NCBI GenBank assembly: GCA_963717255.1
Contig: CAVQVT010000009.1
Coordinates: 1-64,000 of the forward strand
Direction of reading: 5' to 3'
Source of the DNA: CAIYQJ01 sp963717255
Lineage (GTDB): Bacteria > Chloroflexota > Limnocylindria > Limnocylindrales > CSP1-4
Length of the DNA stretch: 64,000 nucleotides
Position 1 is the first letter of the stretch. Each line of letters opens with the position of its first letter. The notes under the pieces are model-generated. The model was not told the DNA's origin, made no database searches, and saw only the letters and a list, made by a program, of their open reading frames with translations. Of this stretch, positions 27,859 through 38,359 are shown piece after piece. A program made the position numbers and the translations under genes.

Positions 27859-30061
27859 ATGCGAGGTCACGCGATCCGACGGTTCGTCCTCCAGGTCGTG
27901 GTGGACTCGGCCGCCATCGCCGCCGCGATCATCATCCTCGGCTTCATCACCGTGCCCGACCCGTTCCCGTTCGGCTCCGCCCGCGTTCCGATCGCACAGG
28001 CGGAGAACAGCCGCCTGATCTACGTCCTGCTGTCGGGCGTGGGCCTGACCATCGGGAACATCATCCTGCGGCCCATCCTCGTCGCCTTCACCGGCCGGCT
28101 GATCATCTGGTCGATGGGGCTGTTCTCGGTCGTGCTGACCGCGATCATCCTGTACATCACCGGCGCGATCACGCCGCTGACGATCAAGATCGCGGATCCC
28201 TTCATCGTCTGGCTGCTCGTCGCGTCAGCGATCGTCCAGGTCGTCGGCTCGACCTTCTCCGCCCTCATGGGCCTCACGCGTCCCTCGCTCACGCCGGACC
28301 AGGCCACCTCGGGCGTCTGGGGGTTCCTCGACGCGCTGCCCACGCCGCGCCGGAACGCGATCATCGAGAACCTCCGGCTCCAGCAGGTCTACGACACCCT
28401 CATCAGCTTCGGCGTCGAGATCACCATCGACCGGACCCCGCTCCGCACGCTCCGGCTCTGGTCGGAGAAGTACATCCTCGCGATGCCCGACCCCATCGCC
28501 GGGCATGACGACACCCGAGAAGATCGGGGTCATGCTCCAGCAGCTCGGCCCGACGTACGTGAAGATCGGACAGATGGCGGCGAGCCAGGGCGCCTCGCTG
28601 CCGCCGGAGTGGGCGGAGGAGCTGGCCCGACTTCAGAGCGACGTGAAGCCGTTCCCATGGAAGGATGCGCGGGACATCATCACGAAGCAGCTGGGCAAGC
28701 CGCCCGAGGAGCTGTTCGCCACGCTCGAGCAGGAGCCGTTCGCCGCGGCCTCGACGGCGCAGGTCCACCGCGGGACGCTCCACGACGGCACCGAGGTCGC
28801 CGTCAAGGTCCAGCGGCCGGAGATCGTGGCGATGACGAAGGCGGACCTCGGCGTCATGCAGGAGCTCTCGAAGGTCGCGGAGCGCCGCCTCGCGTTCGCC
28901 CGCGCCGTCGACCTCAACGCGATCGTCACCGAGTTCGCGTCGGGCGTCCTCCGCGAGCTCGACTACCGGAACGAGGCGTACCAGGCGAAGCGGCTGCAGG
29001 AGGGGATGGCGAAGTTCCCCAACGTGGGCGTCCCGAACGTCTACGACGCCCTCTCCGGCGAGCGCGTCCTCACGATGGAGTTCATCCGCGGCATCAAGAT
29101 CAGCGACGTCGCGAAGCTCGAGGCGGCGGGGCTCGATCGCCAGGCGCTCGGGGTCGCGTTCATCCGGGCCCTCATCAAGCAGGTCCTCATCGACGGCTTC
29201 TTCCACGGCGACCCGCACCCGGGGAACCTGTTCGTCGTGCCCGAGACGGGGCGGATCGTCTTCATCGACTGCGGCCTCGTCGGCCAGCTCGACAGCCAGC
29301 AGCGGACCGACCTGCTCGACCTCATCTACTCGCTGAAGACCTACGACTTCGACAGCGTGGCGACGGTCGTGATCCGCCTGAGCCGGAGGACGCTCGGCTT
29401 CGACGAGAAGACCTTCCGGACGAACATCGACCGGCAGCTCCGCCAGTTCCTCATGTACGGCGAGGGCGCGGACATCGCGACGGGTCTCTCCTCGATGCTC
29501 TCGACCGTCTACAGCAGCGGACTGCGCCTCGACGCGAACCTCACGATGGCGATCAAGGCGATCATCCAGGCGACCGAGACGGCGGCGATCCTTGCGCCCA
29601 ACATCGACATCGCGGACGCGGCGGTCGGCGAGGCGCGCGACGCGCTCCTCGCGAACCTGACGACCGAGAAGATGCGGGCGGTCGCGACCGCGAAGGCGAT
29701 GGAGGTCGGCAAGGAGCTCATCCGGCGGGCGCCCACCCTCGAGGCTGCGGCCTGGAGCTGGGTGGACCAGTTCGGCAAGGGCAAGCTCGTCGTCGAGGTC
29801 GACACGTCCGACCTCGGCAAGCAGTCTCGCACGATCAACTCCGCGGGACGGCGGCTGTCGACGGGGATGATCGTGGTCGGCCAGCTCATCGGGACGGCGA
29901 TCCTCGCGGTCGTCGCCCTCCAGCCGGCCGTCGCCCAGAACCTCGGGTTCATCCCCGGCCTCGCGATCACCGCGTTCCTCGTGACGCTCGGGTACAGCTT
30001 CTACATCCTCCTCCGCAGCGAGGCGGGCGGCGGGAAGCCCGGCGGGGGTGACGGAGGCTGA
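27859..30061 (+). CDS. UbiB/ABC1-type atypical kinase with N-terminal four-helix membrane domain (one frame break)
   Basis: The C-terminal ~520 residues form a UbiB/AarF (ABC1) protein-kinase-like domain: KIGQ motif in PTYVKIGQMAAS, Ala-rich loop AASTAQVHRG, Lys in VAVKVQRP, ELDYRNEA, catalytic HGDPHPGN and metal site FIDCGLVGQL (Cys replaces Phe of DFG). Two C-terminal helices follow. The first ~140 residues carry four hydrophobic helices like the phage-holin-4/YvlD superfamily (GNIILRPILVAFTGRLIIW). The two parts join if one G is removed from the run at 28500-28502. Without that indel they would be two overlapping genes. Such kinases regulate isoprenoid-lipid or quinone metabolism; the target here is unknown. 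Confidence 0.85.
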
Positions 30062-30105
30062 ACCCGGGGCGCCGGCGGCGGAGGCGGACCGGTCCCGCTC
30101 TGCTC

Positions 30106-31395
30106 TCAGGGCTCGCAGGCGGCCCAGCGGTCCACGCCCTTGAACCGCTGGACGCGAAGGAACGCGTCGGTGAGGCGCGCCTCCGGGAGCCTGCCCCCCT
30201 CCACCGCCGCCACCAGAGAGGCCGTCACCTCCCGCACGCCGGCCGACGTGGAGAGGATCACCATGTCGACCCCGGCGCGGAGCGCGAGCTCGACCGCCGT
30301 CGGGACGTCCCAGCGGTCGGTGATCCCGCCCATGTACAGGTCGTCGGTCATGACGAGGCCGGTGAAGCCCAGGTCCTCGCGCAGCAGTCGGACGGTCTTC
30401 GCGGAGAGCGACGTCGGGTAGGACGGGTCGATCGCGTCCACCCGGAGGTGGCCGAGCATGATCGCCGGGATGCCCGCGCCGATGGCGGCTTCGAACGGCG
30501 GCAGGGCTCGCCGACGGAGGGTGGCGACCGACGCCGTCACGATCGGCAGCGAGGAGTGCGAATCCACGGTGGTCTCGCCGTGTCCGGGGAAGTGCTTCCC
30601 CACCGCGGCGATCCCCGCGCGGGCGAGCCCCTCCGCGAACGCGACGCCCGCCCGTGCGACGACCGCAGGGTCCGCCCCGAACGAGCGGTCGCCGATGACG
30701 CCCCCGCCCGCGGCGCCCGTCACGTCGAGGACGGGCGCGAGGTCCACGGTCAGCCCCAGGTCGGCCATCCCGCGGCCGATCCGCCGCGCCCGCGCCTCGA
30801 TGGTCGCCGCCGGGAGCGTCCCGAGGCTCCGCGCGCTCGGGGTCGCGGCGATGATGCCGGCGCGCGCAAGGCGTCCGATGCGCCCGGGCTCCTCGTCCGT
30901 CGCGATCGCCAGCGGGACCGCGGCCCGTGCCTGGAGATCCGCGACCAGGGCGCGGACCTGCGCGGCATCCACGAGGTTCCCGCCGAACAGCAGGATCCCG
31001 CCGACGCCCGCGTCCACGGCGGCACCGCCGCCCTCGTCGGCCGTCGTGCCGGGGATCCCGACGAGCAGCACCTGTGCGGCGCGGAACGGGAGGGACGGCA
31101 GGGCGCAGGCGCCGGACGCGACGGGGGCGAGCGACTCGGGTGGATCCTGGACCGTCGCCTCGGGCGTCGCCGGTGCGGAGGTCGGTGCGGCGGTCGACTG
31201 CGCCGCACCGGGCGCATCCGTCGCCGTGCCGGGGATCACGGCCGTCCCGGGCGTCCCGGCGGCCGGGGTCGACGCCGGCGGGCTCGCCGGCCCGCATCCC
31301 GCGAGAAGCAGCGCGGCGAGCACGAGGCTCGCGGCGCGCGCCGGCCGAGCGCGGGACGAGTCAGGACCGCGGCTCCTCCGCAGGATCGATCGCAT
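30106..31395 (-). CDS. glycoside hydrolase family 3 lipoprotein (NagZ-like beta-N-acetylhexosaminidase)
   Basis: Predicted surface enzyme of GH3 acting on N-acetylglucosaminides such as cell-wall fragments. Lipobox LLLAGC (Cys about 34), a Thr/Ala/Pro-rich spacer to about residue 95, then a (beta/alpha)8 barrel. The NagZ signature KHFPGHGETTVDSH supplies the acid/base His-Asp dyad, and the nucleophile Asp is in VMTDDLYMGGI. DEEPGRIGRL replaces the more usual DqEGGrV motif. Length 429 is normal and the frame intact. It lies 15 bases after the DivIC-like gene, which suggests an operon linked to envelope growth. Confidence 0.88.
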   Translation of the reverse strand: MRSILRRSRGPDSSRARPARAASLVLAALLLAGCGPASPPASTPAAGTPGTAVIPGTATDAPGAAQSTAAPTSAPATPEATVQDPPESLAPVASGACALPSLPFRAAQVLLVGIPGTTADEGGGAAVDAGVGGILLFGGNLVDAAQVRALVADLQARAAVPLAIATDEEPGRIGRLARAGIIAATPSARSLGTLPAATIEARARRIGRGMADLGLTVDLAPVLDVTGAAGGGVIGDRSFGADPAVVARAGVAFAEGLARAGIAAVGKHFPGHGETTVDSHSSLPIVTASVATLRRRALPPFEAAIGAGIPAIMLGHLRVDAIDPSYPTSLSAKTVRLLREDLGFTGLVMTDDLYMGGITDRWDVPTAVELALRAGVDMVILSTSAGVREVTASLVAAVEGGRLPEARLTDAFLRVQRFKGVDRWAACEP

Positions 31396-31410
31396 GCGCG
31401 GCGCGTCCGC

Positions 31411-31866
31411 TCAGCCGCCCGGCGGCGCGCCGAAGAGCAGCGTGATCCAGGCTTCGAGCGGCGTCCGCGCGACCTCTCGGTAGCCGATCCGCTTCGAGGC
31501 GGAGCCGGGCGCGTCGGGCGGGAGCGACGGCGCGCCGACCTCGAGGGTGAACTGGCGCTCCCCGCGCCCGCCCACCCCGTAGGCGCGCGCCTGGAGCGCG
31601 ACGTAGCGCGGCTCCTGGATCAGCTCCAGCTCCGCGCGGAGCCGGTCCAGCTGCGCCGCGAGCGTCGAGTTGGCCGCGCGCGCCCTGTCGGCGCGCGCGA
31701 CGGCCTCTGCCGCCTCACCGACCTGGCGGGCGAAGGTGAAGAGGATCCATGCCGCGACGGCTGCCGCGAGGATCCACGCGAGGCGCCTGCGGTTGAGTCC
31801 GGCGAGGGGGATCGACGGGAGCGAGGTGGTCGCCGCCGCCGCGGCGTCTCCGGCGGGGCCGGACAC
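31411..31866 (-). CDS. septum-formation initiator (FtsL/DivIC/FtsB-like)
   Basis: A small bitopic protein of 151 residues. After a short Ala-rich cytoplasmic tail there is a transmembrane helix (about 29-46: LAWILAAAVAAWILFTFA) and a coiled coil (about 48-85: AVARADRARAANSTLAAQLD). An ELELIQEPRYVALQARAYG segment follows, typical of DivIC/FtsB. Such proteins bridge the divisome's FtsQ and FtsW/FtsI. It starts at GTG. It precedes the GH3 gene and is divergent from the MrfA helicase gene. Confidence 0.75.
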   Translation of the reverse strand: MSGPAGDAAAAATTSLPSIPLAGLNRRRLAWILAAAVAAWILFTFARQVGEAAEAVARADRARAANSTLAAQLDRLRAELELIQEPRYVALQARAYGVGGRGERQFTLEVGAPSLPPDAPGSASKRIGYREVARTPLEAWITLLFGAPPGG

Positions 31867-32067
31867 CGGCGCCTGCGGGGCGACCGGCCGCCGGGTCGGC
31901 CGATCGCGGCGTGCCGCCGGGTTCGCGCGGCCTGCGATGTTCGCGGATCACGGGGCGAGCCTAGGGGCGTGCGCATGCCTGCGTCAACCGGCGGGGCCGC
32001 TCGCGGCGGCTTGCACGCGCTGCTAGACTGCCCGAATACCGCACATCCGTTCGAATTGGAGCATACG

Positions 32068-34397
32068 ATGCGACGGTTCGCGCCCGCCGCCACACAGACG
32101 GTCCTGGACCGGCTCCTGGACGAGCCGTCGATCGCCCGTGGCGTGATCCACCACCGCCACCTGCCCGCGCGCGAGGCGGTGACCGCGCCCTTCCCGGACT
32201 GGCTGGATCCACGCATCCGCGGTGGGCTCGCGGGTGCCGGGATCGAGCGGTTGTACAGCGCACCAGGCGGACGCGCTGGCCCGCATCCGGGCCGGCGACG
32301 ATGTCGTCGTCGTCACTGCCACGGCGTCCGGCAAGAGCCTCTGCTACGAGATCCCGGTCCTCCAGTCGCTCGCGGAGGATCCGTCGGCGCGCGCGCTCTT
32401 CCTGTTCCCCACCAAGGCCCTCGGCCAGGACCAGGTGGCCGCGCTGCGCGGGCTGGCGTCTGCGTCCGGACTGGACGTCCAGGCGTCCACGTACGACGGG
32501 GACACGCCCGCGCCCATCCGGTCCGCGACGCGGACCGCGGGGCAGGTCGTGGTGACCAACCCGGACATGCTCCACGCCGCCATCCTCCCGCACCACACCA
32601 AGTGGTACCGGCTCTTCGAGCAGCTCCGGTACATCGTTGTCGACGAGCTGCACACGTACCGCGGCGTCTTCGGCAGCCACGTCGCGAACGTGCTGCGCCG
32701 CCTCCTGCGGATCTGCGCCCACTACGGCTCGCATCCGGTCATCGTCTGCTGCTCCGCCACCATCGCGAACCCCGTCGCCCTGGCGTCCGCGCTCACCGGA
32801 CGGAGCCCGGTCCTCGTCGACCGCGACGGCTCCCCGGCCGGCGACCGCCACGTGCTCTTCGTCGAGCCGCCGCTCCTCGACGCCGGAACGGGCGCGCGCG
32901 GCTCGGCCCTGACGCTCGCCTCGCGCTGGGCGCAGCCGTTCCTGCGCGCCGGACGCCAGACGATCGTCTTCGGGCGCTCCCGCACTGCCGTCGAGATCCT
33001 GCTCACCGCCGTCCGGGACGGCCTGCGCGAGGGCGACGGCTCGCTCCCGGGACCCGCCCGACGCGTCCGCGGCTACCGCGGCGGGTATCTCCCCACCGAG
33101 CGGCGATCCATCGAGCGGGGGCTCCGGGACGGCGAGGTGCTCGGGGTCGTCGCGACGAACGCCCTGGAGCTCGGCGTGGACATCGGGGGCCTGGACGTCG
33201 CCGTCCTCGCCGGATATCCGGGGTCCATCGCCGCCACGCGACAGCAGATGGGCCGGGCCGGCCGCCGCCTCGGCACCTCGGTCGCCGTCCTCGTCGCATC
33301 GGGGTCGGCGGTGGACCGCTACGTGCTCGGCCACCCCGAGTTCGTCCTCGACGGCGACCCGGAGGAGGCGCGCCTGGACCCGGACAACCTCCACGTCCTC
33401 CTCGCGCACCTGAAGGCGGCCGCCTTCGAGCTGCCGTTCGAGCCCGGCGAGGCGTTCGGCCCGGAGCCGGCGGACGACCTTCTCGCCTTCCTCGCGGAGG
33501 ACGGCCACGTCCGGCAGGCGGGGGACGGTCGCTGGTACTGGGCGAGCGAGAACTTCCCGGCGTCGGCCGTCTCGCTGCGCAGCGCGGCCGAGGAGAACGT
33601 CGTGATCATCGACACGACCGGCGAGGCACCGCGGGTGATCGGCGAGGTGGACCTCTTCGCCGCCCGGACCCTCGTCCACGAGGACGCGATCTATCTGCAC
33701 GAGTCGGTCCAGTTCCACGTGGACCGGCTCGACTGGGACGAGCGGAAGGCGTACGTGCGCCGGGTGGACGTGGACCACTACACGCAGGCGGACCTCGCGG
33801 TGACGCTCAAGCCGCTCGACGTCTTCGCGGACGAGGCCGCCCCGGGCGGCCGCCGGAACCACGGCGAGGTGATGGTCGCCAGCCTCGCCACGATCTACAA
33901 GAAGCTCAAGTTCGGCACGAACGAGAACATCGGCTGGGGTCGGATCCACCTGCCGGAGATCGAGCTCCAGACCACCGCGTACTGGCTCACCGTCGACGGG
34001 ACGGACGCCTGGCGGCGCGACGAGCTGGACGTCGCGCTGGTGGGGGCCGGACGAGGCGATGCAGGCGGTCGCCTCGGTGCTCCTCATGGTGGACCCACGC
34101 GACCTCGGGCTCGTGACGCAGGTGCGGGCGCCGCACGCGGACGCCCCCGCCATCCACCTCTACGAGCCCGTGCCCGGCGGGGTCGGCCTCGCGGAGCGCC
34201 TCTACGCGAAGCACGCGGAGCTCCTCGACGGCGCCGCCGACCTCATCGCCCGCTGCACGTGCGACGCCGGGTGCCCCGCCTGCACCGGCCCGCGCCTCGA
34301 GTACGGCGCGACGGACCTCGACCCCCGCGGCCTCGCCCTCCGGCTCCTTGCGCACCTGGGCGCGCGCGTGCCCTCGCGCGCCCGCGCGGCCGCATGA
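32068..34397 (+). CDS. mrfA: MrfA/YprA-type DEAD/DEAH helicase (two frame breaks)
   Basis: Superfamily 2 helicase of the YprA/Hrq1 group; in Bacillus MrfA works with MrfB in repair of mitomycin C damage. Q-motif region HQADALARIRAGDDV, Walker A TATASGKSL, PTKALGQDQ, DEAH-type box VVDELHTYRG, SATIANP, and motif VI QQMGRAGRR. The C-terminal MZB domain holds the zinc cysteines CTCDAGCPACTG. Frame changes near 32250 and 34050 separate the N-terminus and the MZB domain. A TAGACT -10-like hexamer lies at 32024-32029. Its stop overlaps the next gene's ATG. Confidence 0.9.
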
Positions 34398-35911
34398 GCG
34401 GGCTCCCGATGAGGGGGCTCCCGCCCCCGACCGCGGGCGGACGGCCGCAGCCGGCGAACGACACCGCCGCGCGCGCGAGCGCGATCGCGGCCGCCGTCCC
34501 GGGCGTCACGCTGGGACGGCGGCTCGCCTCCTTCCGGGTCGCCCGGGCCGCCGATCGCCCTGGATCTCGCGTCCATGGACGACCGGGACGGCCTCGCGCA
34601 TCGGCTCGCCGCGGCGGTCGGCGGCTCCGTCCTCCAGGGCGCGGGCGGCACCGTCGTGCGGATCGACGCGGGGATCGGCGCGCATGCCGGTGGACCGGCA
34701 GCGCCTCGGGAGCCTGCCCGGGCAGCCGCCCGCGGATGGGCGGCTCGTCTGCCTGGACACGGAGACGACGGGCCTCGGCACCGGCGCGGGCACGGTCGCG
34801 TGGGTCGTGGGCGTCGGGACATGGGAGGACGATGCCCTCCGCGTCGTCCAGCTGCTCCTGCCGGACCACCCGGACGAGCCGGCGCTCCTCGACGCCGTCG
34901 CCCGCGAGATCGGCCCCAGCCCGCGTCCTCGTCACGTACAACGGCCGGTCGTTCGACTGGCCGCTCCTCGTCGCCCGATACCGCCTGCACCGGCGCCCGG
35001 CACCCGTGCTCGGCGGCCACCTCGACCTCCTCCCCGTCGTCCGGCGCCTCTTCCGCCACCGGCTCGGTGGTGCCCGCCTGCGCACGGTCGAGGAGAGCCT
35101 GCTCGGCGTGACCCGTCACGACGACGTGGAGGGCTGGGAGATCCCCGCGCTCTACCTGGACTTCCTGCGCGGCGGCGCGGCGACACCCCTGGCCCTCGTC
35201 GCCCGGCACAACGCCGAGGACATCCGCTCTCTGGGCCGGCTGCTCGGGCACCTCGACGCGCGGCTCGCGGACCCGTCCGCGCGCCGGGCCGCGCACCCGG
35301 GCGACCTCGCGTCCCTCGCAGAGATGCTCCGTCTCGACGGCCGCCACGACGAGGCGCTCGCGTGCCTGGAGCACGCCGTGGCGGCGCTGCACTCCGCGGG
35401 CTCGCCGGCGACGGCTGCGACGACCGCGCGACCGTCCCTCCGCGCCGGCGCGACCGGCCGGCTTCGCGGTCGCGAGGAACCAACCTGGTGGTCTCCGCGG
35501 GTGCGCGCGGACGCGGGCGGGCGCGTCCCGGACCCGGATCGCGTCCCGCCGACGGGCCGCCCCGGCCGCGGCGGGCCCGTGGAGATCGCGGACGTGCTGG
35601 CAGCCCGGGCGCGCACGCTGCGCCGCCTCGGCCGCCACGCGGACGCCGCCGACGCATGGGAGGATCTCGCGATGGTCGCGGGCCCCGCCGGCGCCGCCGC
35701 ATGGATCGAGGTGGCGAAGATCCGCGAGCACGCCGGACGGGACCCGGTCGAGGCGCTCGCCGCCACCGACCGGGCGCTCGCGCTGCTGGCGCGGCGCCGG
35801 GCCGCCGGCCGCCCGGACGTGGCCGCCGAGGGCCGCGCCGCCCGCCGCCGCGCGCGCCTCGTTCGGCGGGTCGCCCGCGCGCGGAGCATCATCCGGACCG
35901 CCCGCGCATGA
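34394..35911 (+). CDS. mrfB: MrfB/YprB-type exonuclease with helical repeat tail (three frame breaks)
   Basis: RNase H-like DEDD exonuclease partner of MrfA. The pieces read VCLDTETTGLGTGAGTVAW (catalytic DxE), VLVTYNGRSFDWPLL (NGxxFD motif) and LVARHNAEDIRSLGRLL (last catalytic Asp). A C-terminal region of TPR-like helices follows (AEMLRLDGRHDEALACLEHA and AWEDLAMVAGPAGAAAWIEV). Frame changes lie near 34555, 34690 and 34920; only the second half is continuous. ATGA overlap with the helicase indicates translational coupling. Pairing of these two genes is known from Bacillus; damage specificity here is inference. Confidence 0.83.
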   Translation: MSGLPMRGLPPPTAGGRPQPANDTAARASAIAAAVPGVTLGRRLASFRVARAADRPGSRVHGRPGRPRASARRGGRRLRPPGRGRHRRADRRGDRRACRWTGSASGACPGSRPRMGGSSAWTRRRRASAPARARSRGSWASGHGRTMPSASSSCSCRTTRTSRRSSTPSPARSAPARVLVTYNGRSFDWPLLVARYRLHRRPAPVLGGHLDLLPVVRRLFRHRLGGARLRTVEESLLGVTRHDDVEGWEIPALYLDFLRGGAATPLALVARHNAEDIRSLGRLLGHLDARLADPSARRAAHPGDLASLAEMLRLDGRHDEALACLEHAVAALHSAGSPATAATTARPSLRAGATGRLRGREEPTWWSPRVRADAGGRVPDPDRVPPTGRPGRGGPVEIADVLAARARTLRRLGRHADAADAWEDLAMVAGPAGAAAWIEVAKIREHAGRDPVEALAATDRALALLARRRAAGRPDVAAEGRAARRRARLVRRVARARSIIRTARA

Positions 35912-36046
35912 CCAACGGCCGCCGACGCGGTCCCTCAGGGTCACTACGATGCGCTCGGGGGAGTCGGGCCGGCGGCCACGCGCGGCCCCGTTGCAGTGCC
36001 CGGCCACGGCGTGCCGAGGGGCGGGCCCGGTCGATCACAGGAGGCC

Positions 36047-37045
36047 ATGGTGAAGATCGCTCTCCTCGGTGCGGGGCGCATCGGCAAGATGCACGCCGCG
36101 ATCCTGTCAGAGGTCGTCGGGGGAGACCAGCTGCTCGTCGCGGACGTGGACGCGCAGGCGGCGGCGGCGGTCGCGGCCGCGACCGGGGCGACCGCGGTGT
36201 CCGTCGACGAGGCGATCGAGCGAGCCGACGCGGTCGCGATCGCGGCTGCCTCCAACGTCCACGGCGACCTGATCCGCAAGGCGATCGGTCTCGGCAAGCC
36301 CACCTTCTGCGAGAAGCCGCTCGCGCCCGGGCTGGACGAGAGCCGCGAGCTCGTCAGCATGGTCGAGGCGTCCGGCGTCCCGTTCATGCTCGGCTTCCAG
36401 CGCCGATTCGACCCGGCCTACGTCGAGGCGCGCCGCCTCATCGAGACCGGCGAGATCGGCACCGTCTACGCCATCCGCCTGGCCGGCCACGACCCGGCGC
36501 CCCCGCACGAGGCGTACATCCCGGCCTCGGGCGGGCTGTTCCGGGACTTCTCCATCCACGACTGGGACGTGATCCGCTGGCTCACCGGGAGCGAGGTCGC
36601 GGAGGTCTACGCGGTCGGCGCCGTCCGCGGCTTCGAGGTCTTCAGGAAGTACGACGACGTGGACACCGCGATCGCCGCGATCACGATGGCGAACGGCGTC
36701 CTGGCCGTGCTCACGACGGCCCGCCACGACCCGCTCGGCTACGACATCCGGACCGAGATCTTCGGCTCGCAGGACAGCGTCGTCGTGGGCCTCGGCCCGC
36801 GGACGCCCATCCGCTCGCTGGAGGCCGACTGGGTCGCGTCCGATGCCCCCAAGTGGAACTTCTTCATCGACCGGTTCACGTCCGCCTACGAGGCGGAGAT
36901 CGCCGCGTTCGTCCGCGTCGCCAGGGGCGAGATGCCGACGCCCTGCTCCGCGCGGGACGGCCTCCAGGCCCTGATCGTGGCGGAGGCGGCCACCCGGTCA
37001 CTCAAGGAGCACCGGCCGGTCACCACCGCGGAGTTCGACGCCTGA
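36047..37045 (+). CDS. Gfo/Idh/MocA oxidoreductase (inositol 2-dehydrogenase-like)
   Basis: NAD-dependent sugar or inositol dehydrogenase, 332 residues. N-terminal Rossmann fold with LLGAGRIGKMHA; EKPL (Lys in FCEKPLAPGLDES) and the catalytic His in FSIHDWDVIRWL, as in IolG. The C-terminal beta-sheet domain is complete. AGGAGG lies 3 bases before the ATG. It is followed by a strong hairpin and then a binding-protein gene, so it probably has its own transcript but belongs with the uptake cassette downstream. Substrate could be myo-inositol or a related sugar. Confidence 0.87.
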   Translation: MVKIALLGAGRIGKMHAAILSEVVGGDQLLVADVDAQAAAAVAAATGATAVSVDEAIERADAVAIAAASNVHGDLIRKAIGLGKPTFCEKPLAPGLDESRELVSMVEASGVPFMLGFQRRFDPAYVEARRLIETGEIGTVYAIRLAGHDPAPPHEAYIPASGGLFRDFSIHDWDVIRWLTGSEVAEVYAVGAVRGFEVFRKYDDVDTAIAAITMANGVLAVLTTARHDPLGYDIRTEIFGSQDSVVVGLGPRTPIRSLEADWVASDAPKWNFFIDRFTSAYEAEIAAFVRVARGEMPTPCSARDGLQALIVAEAATRSLKEHRPVTTAEFDA

Positions 37046-37048
37046 ACC

Positions 37049-37082
37049 GAGGACCGCGGCGGGCCGGCCCGCCGCGGTCCTC
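37049..37082 (+). terminator. hairpin terminator after the dehydrogenase
   Basis: A perfect 34-base palindrome (gaggaccgcggcgggcc and its complement), starting 3 bases after the stop codon, with no T-run. Confidence 0.7.
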
Positions 37083-37273
37083 TCGACGTGTCGCCCATCT
37101 TGCGGGCGCGCATACTCTGTTCAGGGACGGGCGGGCGTTCGCAGGAACGCCGCCGTCCTGGCGAAAGGAGGCGCTCGGAGAAACACGCGATCCGAGAGCT
37201 GTGACGGGCCGGGTGCACAGAGGAGCCCGCGTGGCGGGCCCCGGCCGCGTGAAGGAATTGAGGAGGAGAGTTC

Positions 37274-38272
37274 GTGAAGTTCACCAAGATCCTCATCGGC
37301 GTCGCCACGGCGGCGCTCCTGGTCGCCGCGTGCTCGTCGAGCAGCACCCCGGCTCCGTCCGCCGACGCGGGCGGCGGCGGAGGCGGCGACCGCGCGAACA
37401 TCAGCATCGAGGTCGTCTCCCACGGTCAGGCGTCCGATCCCTTCTGGTCGGTCGTGAAGAACGGCGTGGACCAGGCCGCGAAGGACATGGGCGTCAAGGT
37501 CAACTACTCGGCGCCGGACACCTTCGACATGGTCAAGATGGCCCAGCTCATCGACGCGGCCTGCGCCAAGAAGCCGAGCGGGCTCGTCATCTCGCTCCCT
37601 GACGCCGCGGCCCTCGGCCCCAGCGTCACGAAGTGCATCGACGCCGGGATCCCGGTGTGGTCCATGAACTCCGGGTCCGACACGTACAAGGACCTCGGCA
37701 TCAAGGCCCACGTCGGCCAGACCGAGTACGAGGCGGGCCTCGGCGGCGGCGAGAAGCTCGCGAAGGCCGGCGGCAAGAAGGGCATCTGCATCAACCAGGA
37801 GGTCGGAAACGCCGCCCTCGACCTGCGCTGCCAAGGCTTCAACGATGGCTTCACGAAGAACGGCGGAACCTCCGTCGAGGTCGTGGGCGTCAACCTCTCC
37901 GATGCCACCGGCACCCAGCAGACCGTCCAGGCCAAGCTCCAGGGCGACCCGACGATCGACACGGTCCTCGCGCTCGGCCCCACCGGGTCCACGCCGACGC
38001 TCAAGGCCATCGAGGCGCTCGGTCTCACCGGGAAGACGAAGCTCGCGACCTTCGACCTGAGCCCCGAGGTCCTCGACGCGATCCTCAAGGGCAACATGGA
38101 GTTCGCGATCGACCAGCAGCAGTACATCCAGGGCTACCTGCCGATCGTGTTCGGCACTCTCAACGCGCTCTATGGCACGAGCCCGACGGGCGTCGTCATG
38201 ACAGGCCCGGGCTTCGTAACCAAGGACAACGCGCAGCAGGTCATCGACCTGAGCAAGCAGGGCATCCGGTAA
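37274..38272 (+). CDS. sugar ABC transporter substrate-binding lipoprotein (RbsB type)
   Basis: Periplasmic-binding-protein-like type 1 fold of the ribose/xylose/inositol group. Lipobox LLVAAC (Cys about 17), a Gly/Ser spacer, then VVSHGQASDPFWSVVKNGVD, the family opening. Further hallmarks are SGLVISLPDA, AGIPVWSMNSGSD, HVGQTEYEAG and FAIDQQQYIQGYLP. It starts at GTG with AGGAGGAG 5 bases upstream. It is separated from its permease by a hairpin, which would make this protein in excess. Intact, 332 residues. The sugar is not identified. Confidence 0.92.
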   Translation: MKFTKILIGVATAALLVAACSSSSTPAPSADAGGGGGGDRANISIEVVSHGQASDPFWSVVKNGVDQAAKDMGVKVNYSAPDTFDMVKMAQLIDAACAKKPSGLVISLPDAAALGPSVTKCIDAGIPVWSMNSGSDTYKDLGIKAHVGQTEYEAGLGGGEKLAKAGGKKGICINQEVGNAALDLRCQGFNDGFTKNGGTSVEVVGVNLSDATGTQQTVQAKLQGDPTIDTVLALGPTGSTPTLKAIEALGLTGKTKLATFDLSPEVLDAILKGNMEFAIDQQQYIQGYLPIVFGTLNALYGTSPTGVVMTGPGFVTKDNAQQVIDLSKQGIR

Positions 38273-38302
38273 CCGGAGCCAGGCTCACTCGATCGTGAAC
38301 GC

Positions 38303-38334
38303 GAAGGGGCCGGCGATGGGTCGCCGGCCCCTTC
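38303..38334 (+). terminator. hairpin between binding protein and permease genes
   Basis: A perfect 14-bp stem (gaaggggccggcga) with TGGG loop, inside the operon. It probably acts as a partial terminator or 3' stabiliser, raising binding-protein mRNA over permease mRNA. Confidence 0.65.
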
Positions 38335-38359
38335 GCCATCCGTCCTCGAGGGAGAGAGG

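Noticed and set aside
27610..30051. An 813-codon plus-strand frame covering the UbiB-like gene
   Set aside because: Only residues from the ATG at 27859 to about 28500 are real; the rest is the out-of-frame shadow of the kinase domain.
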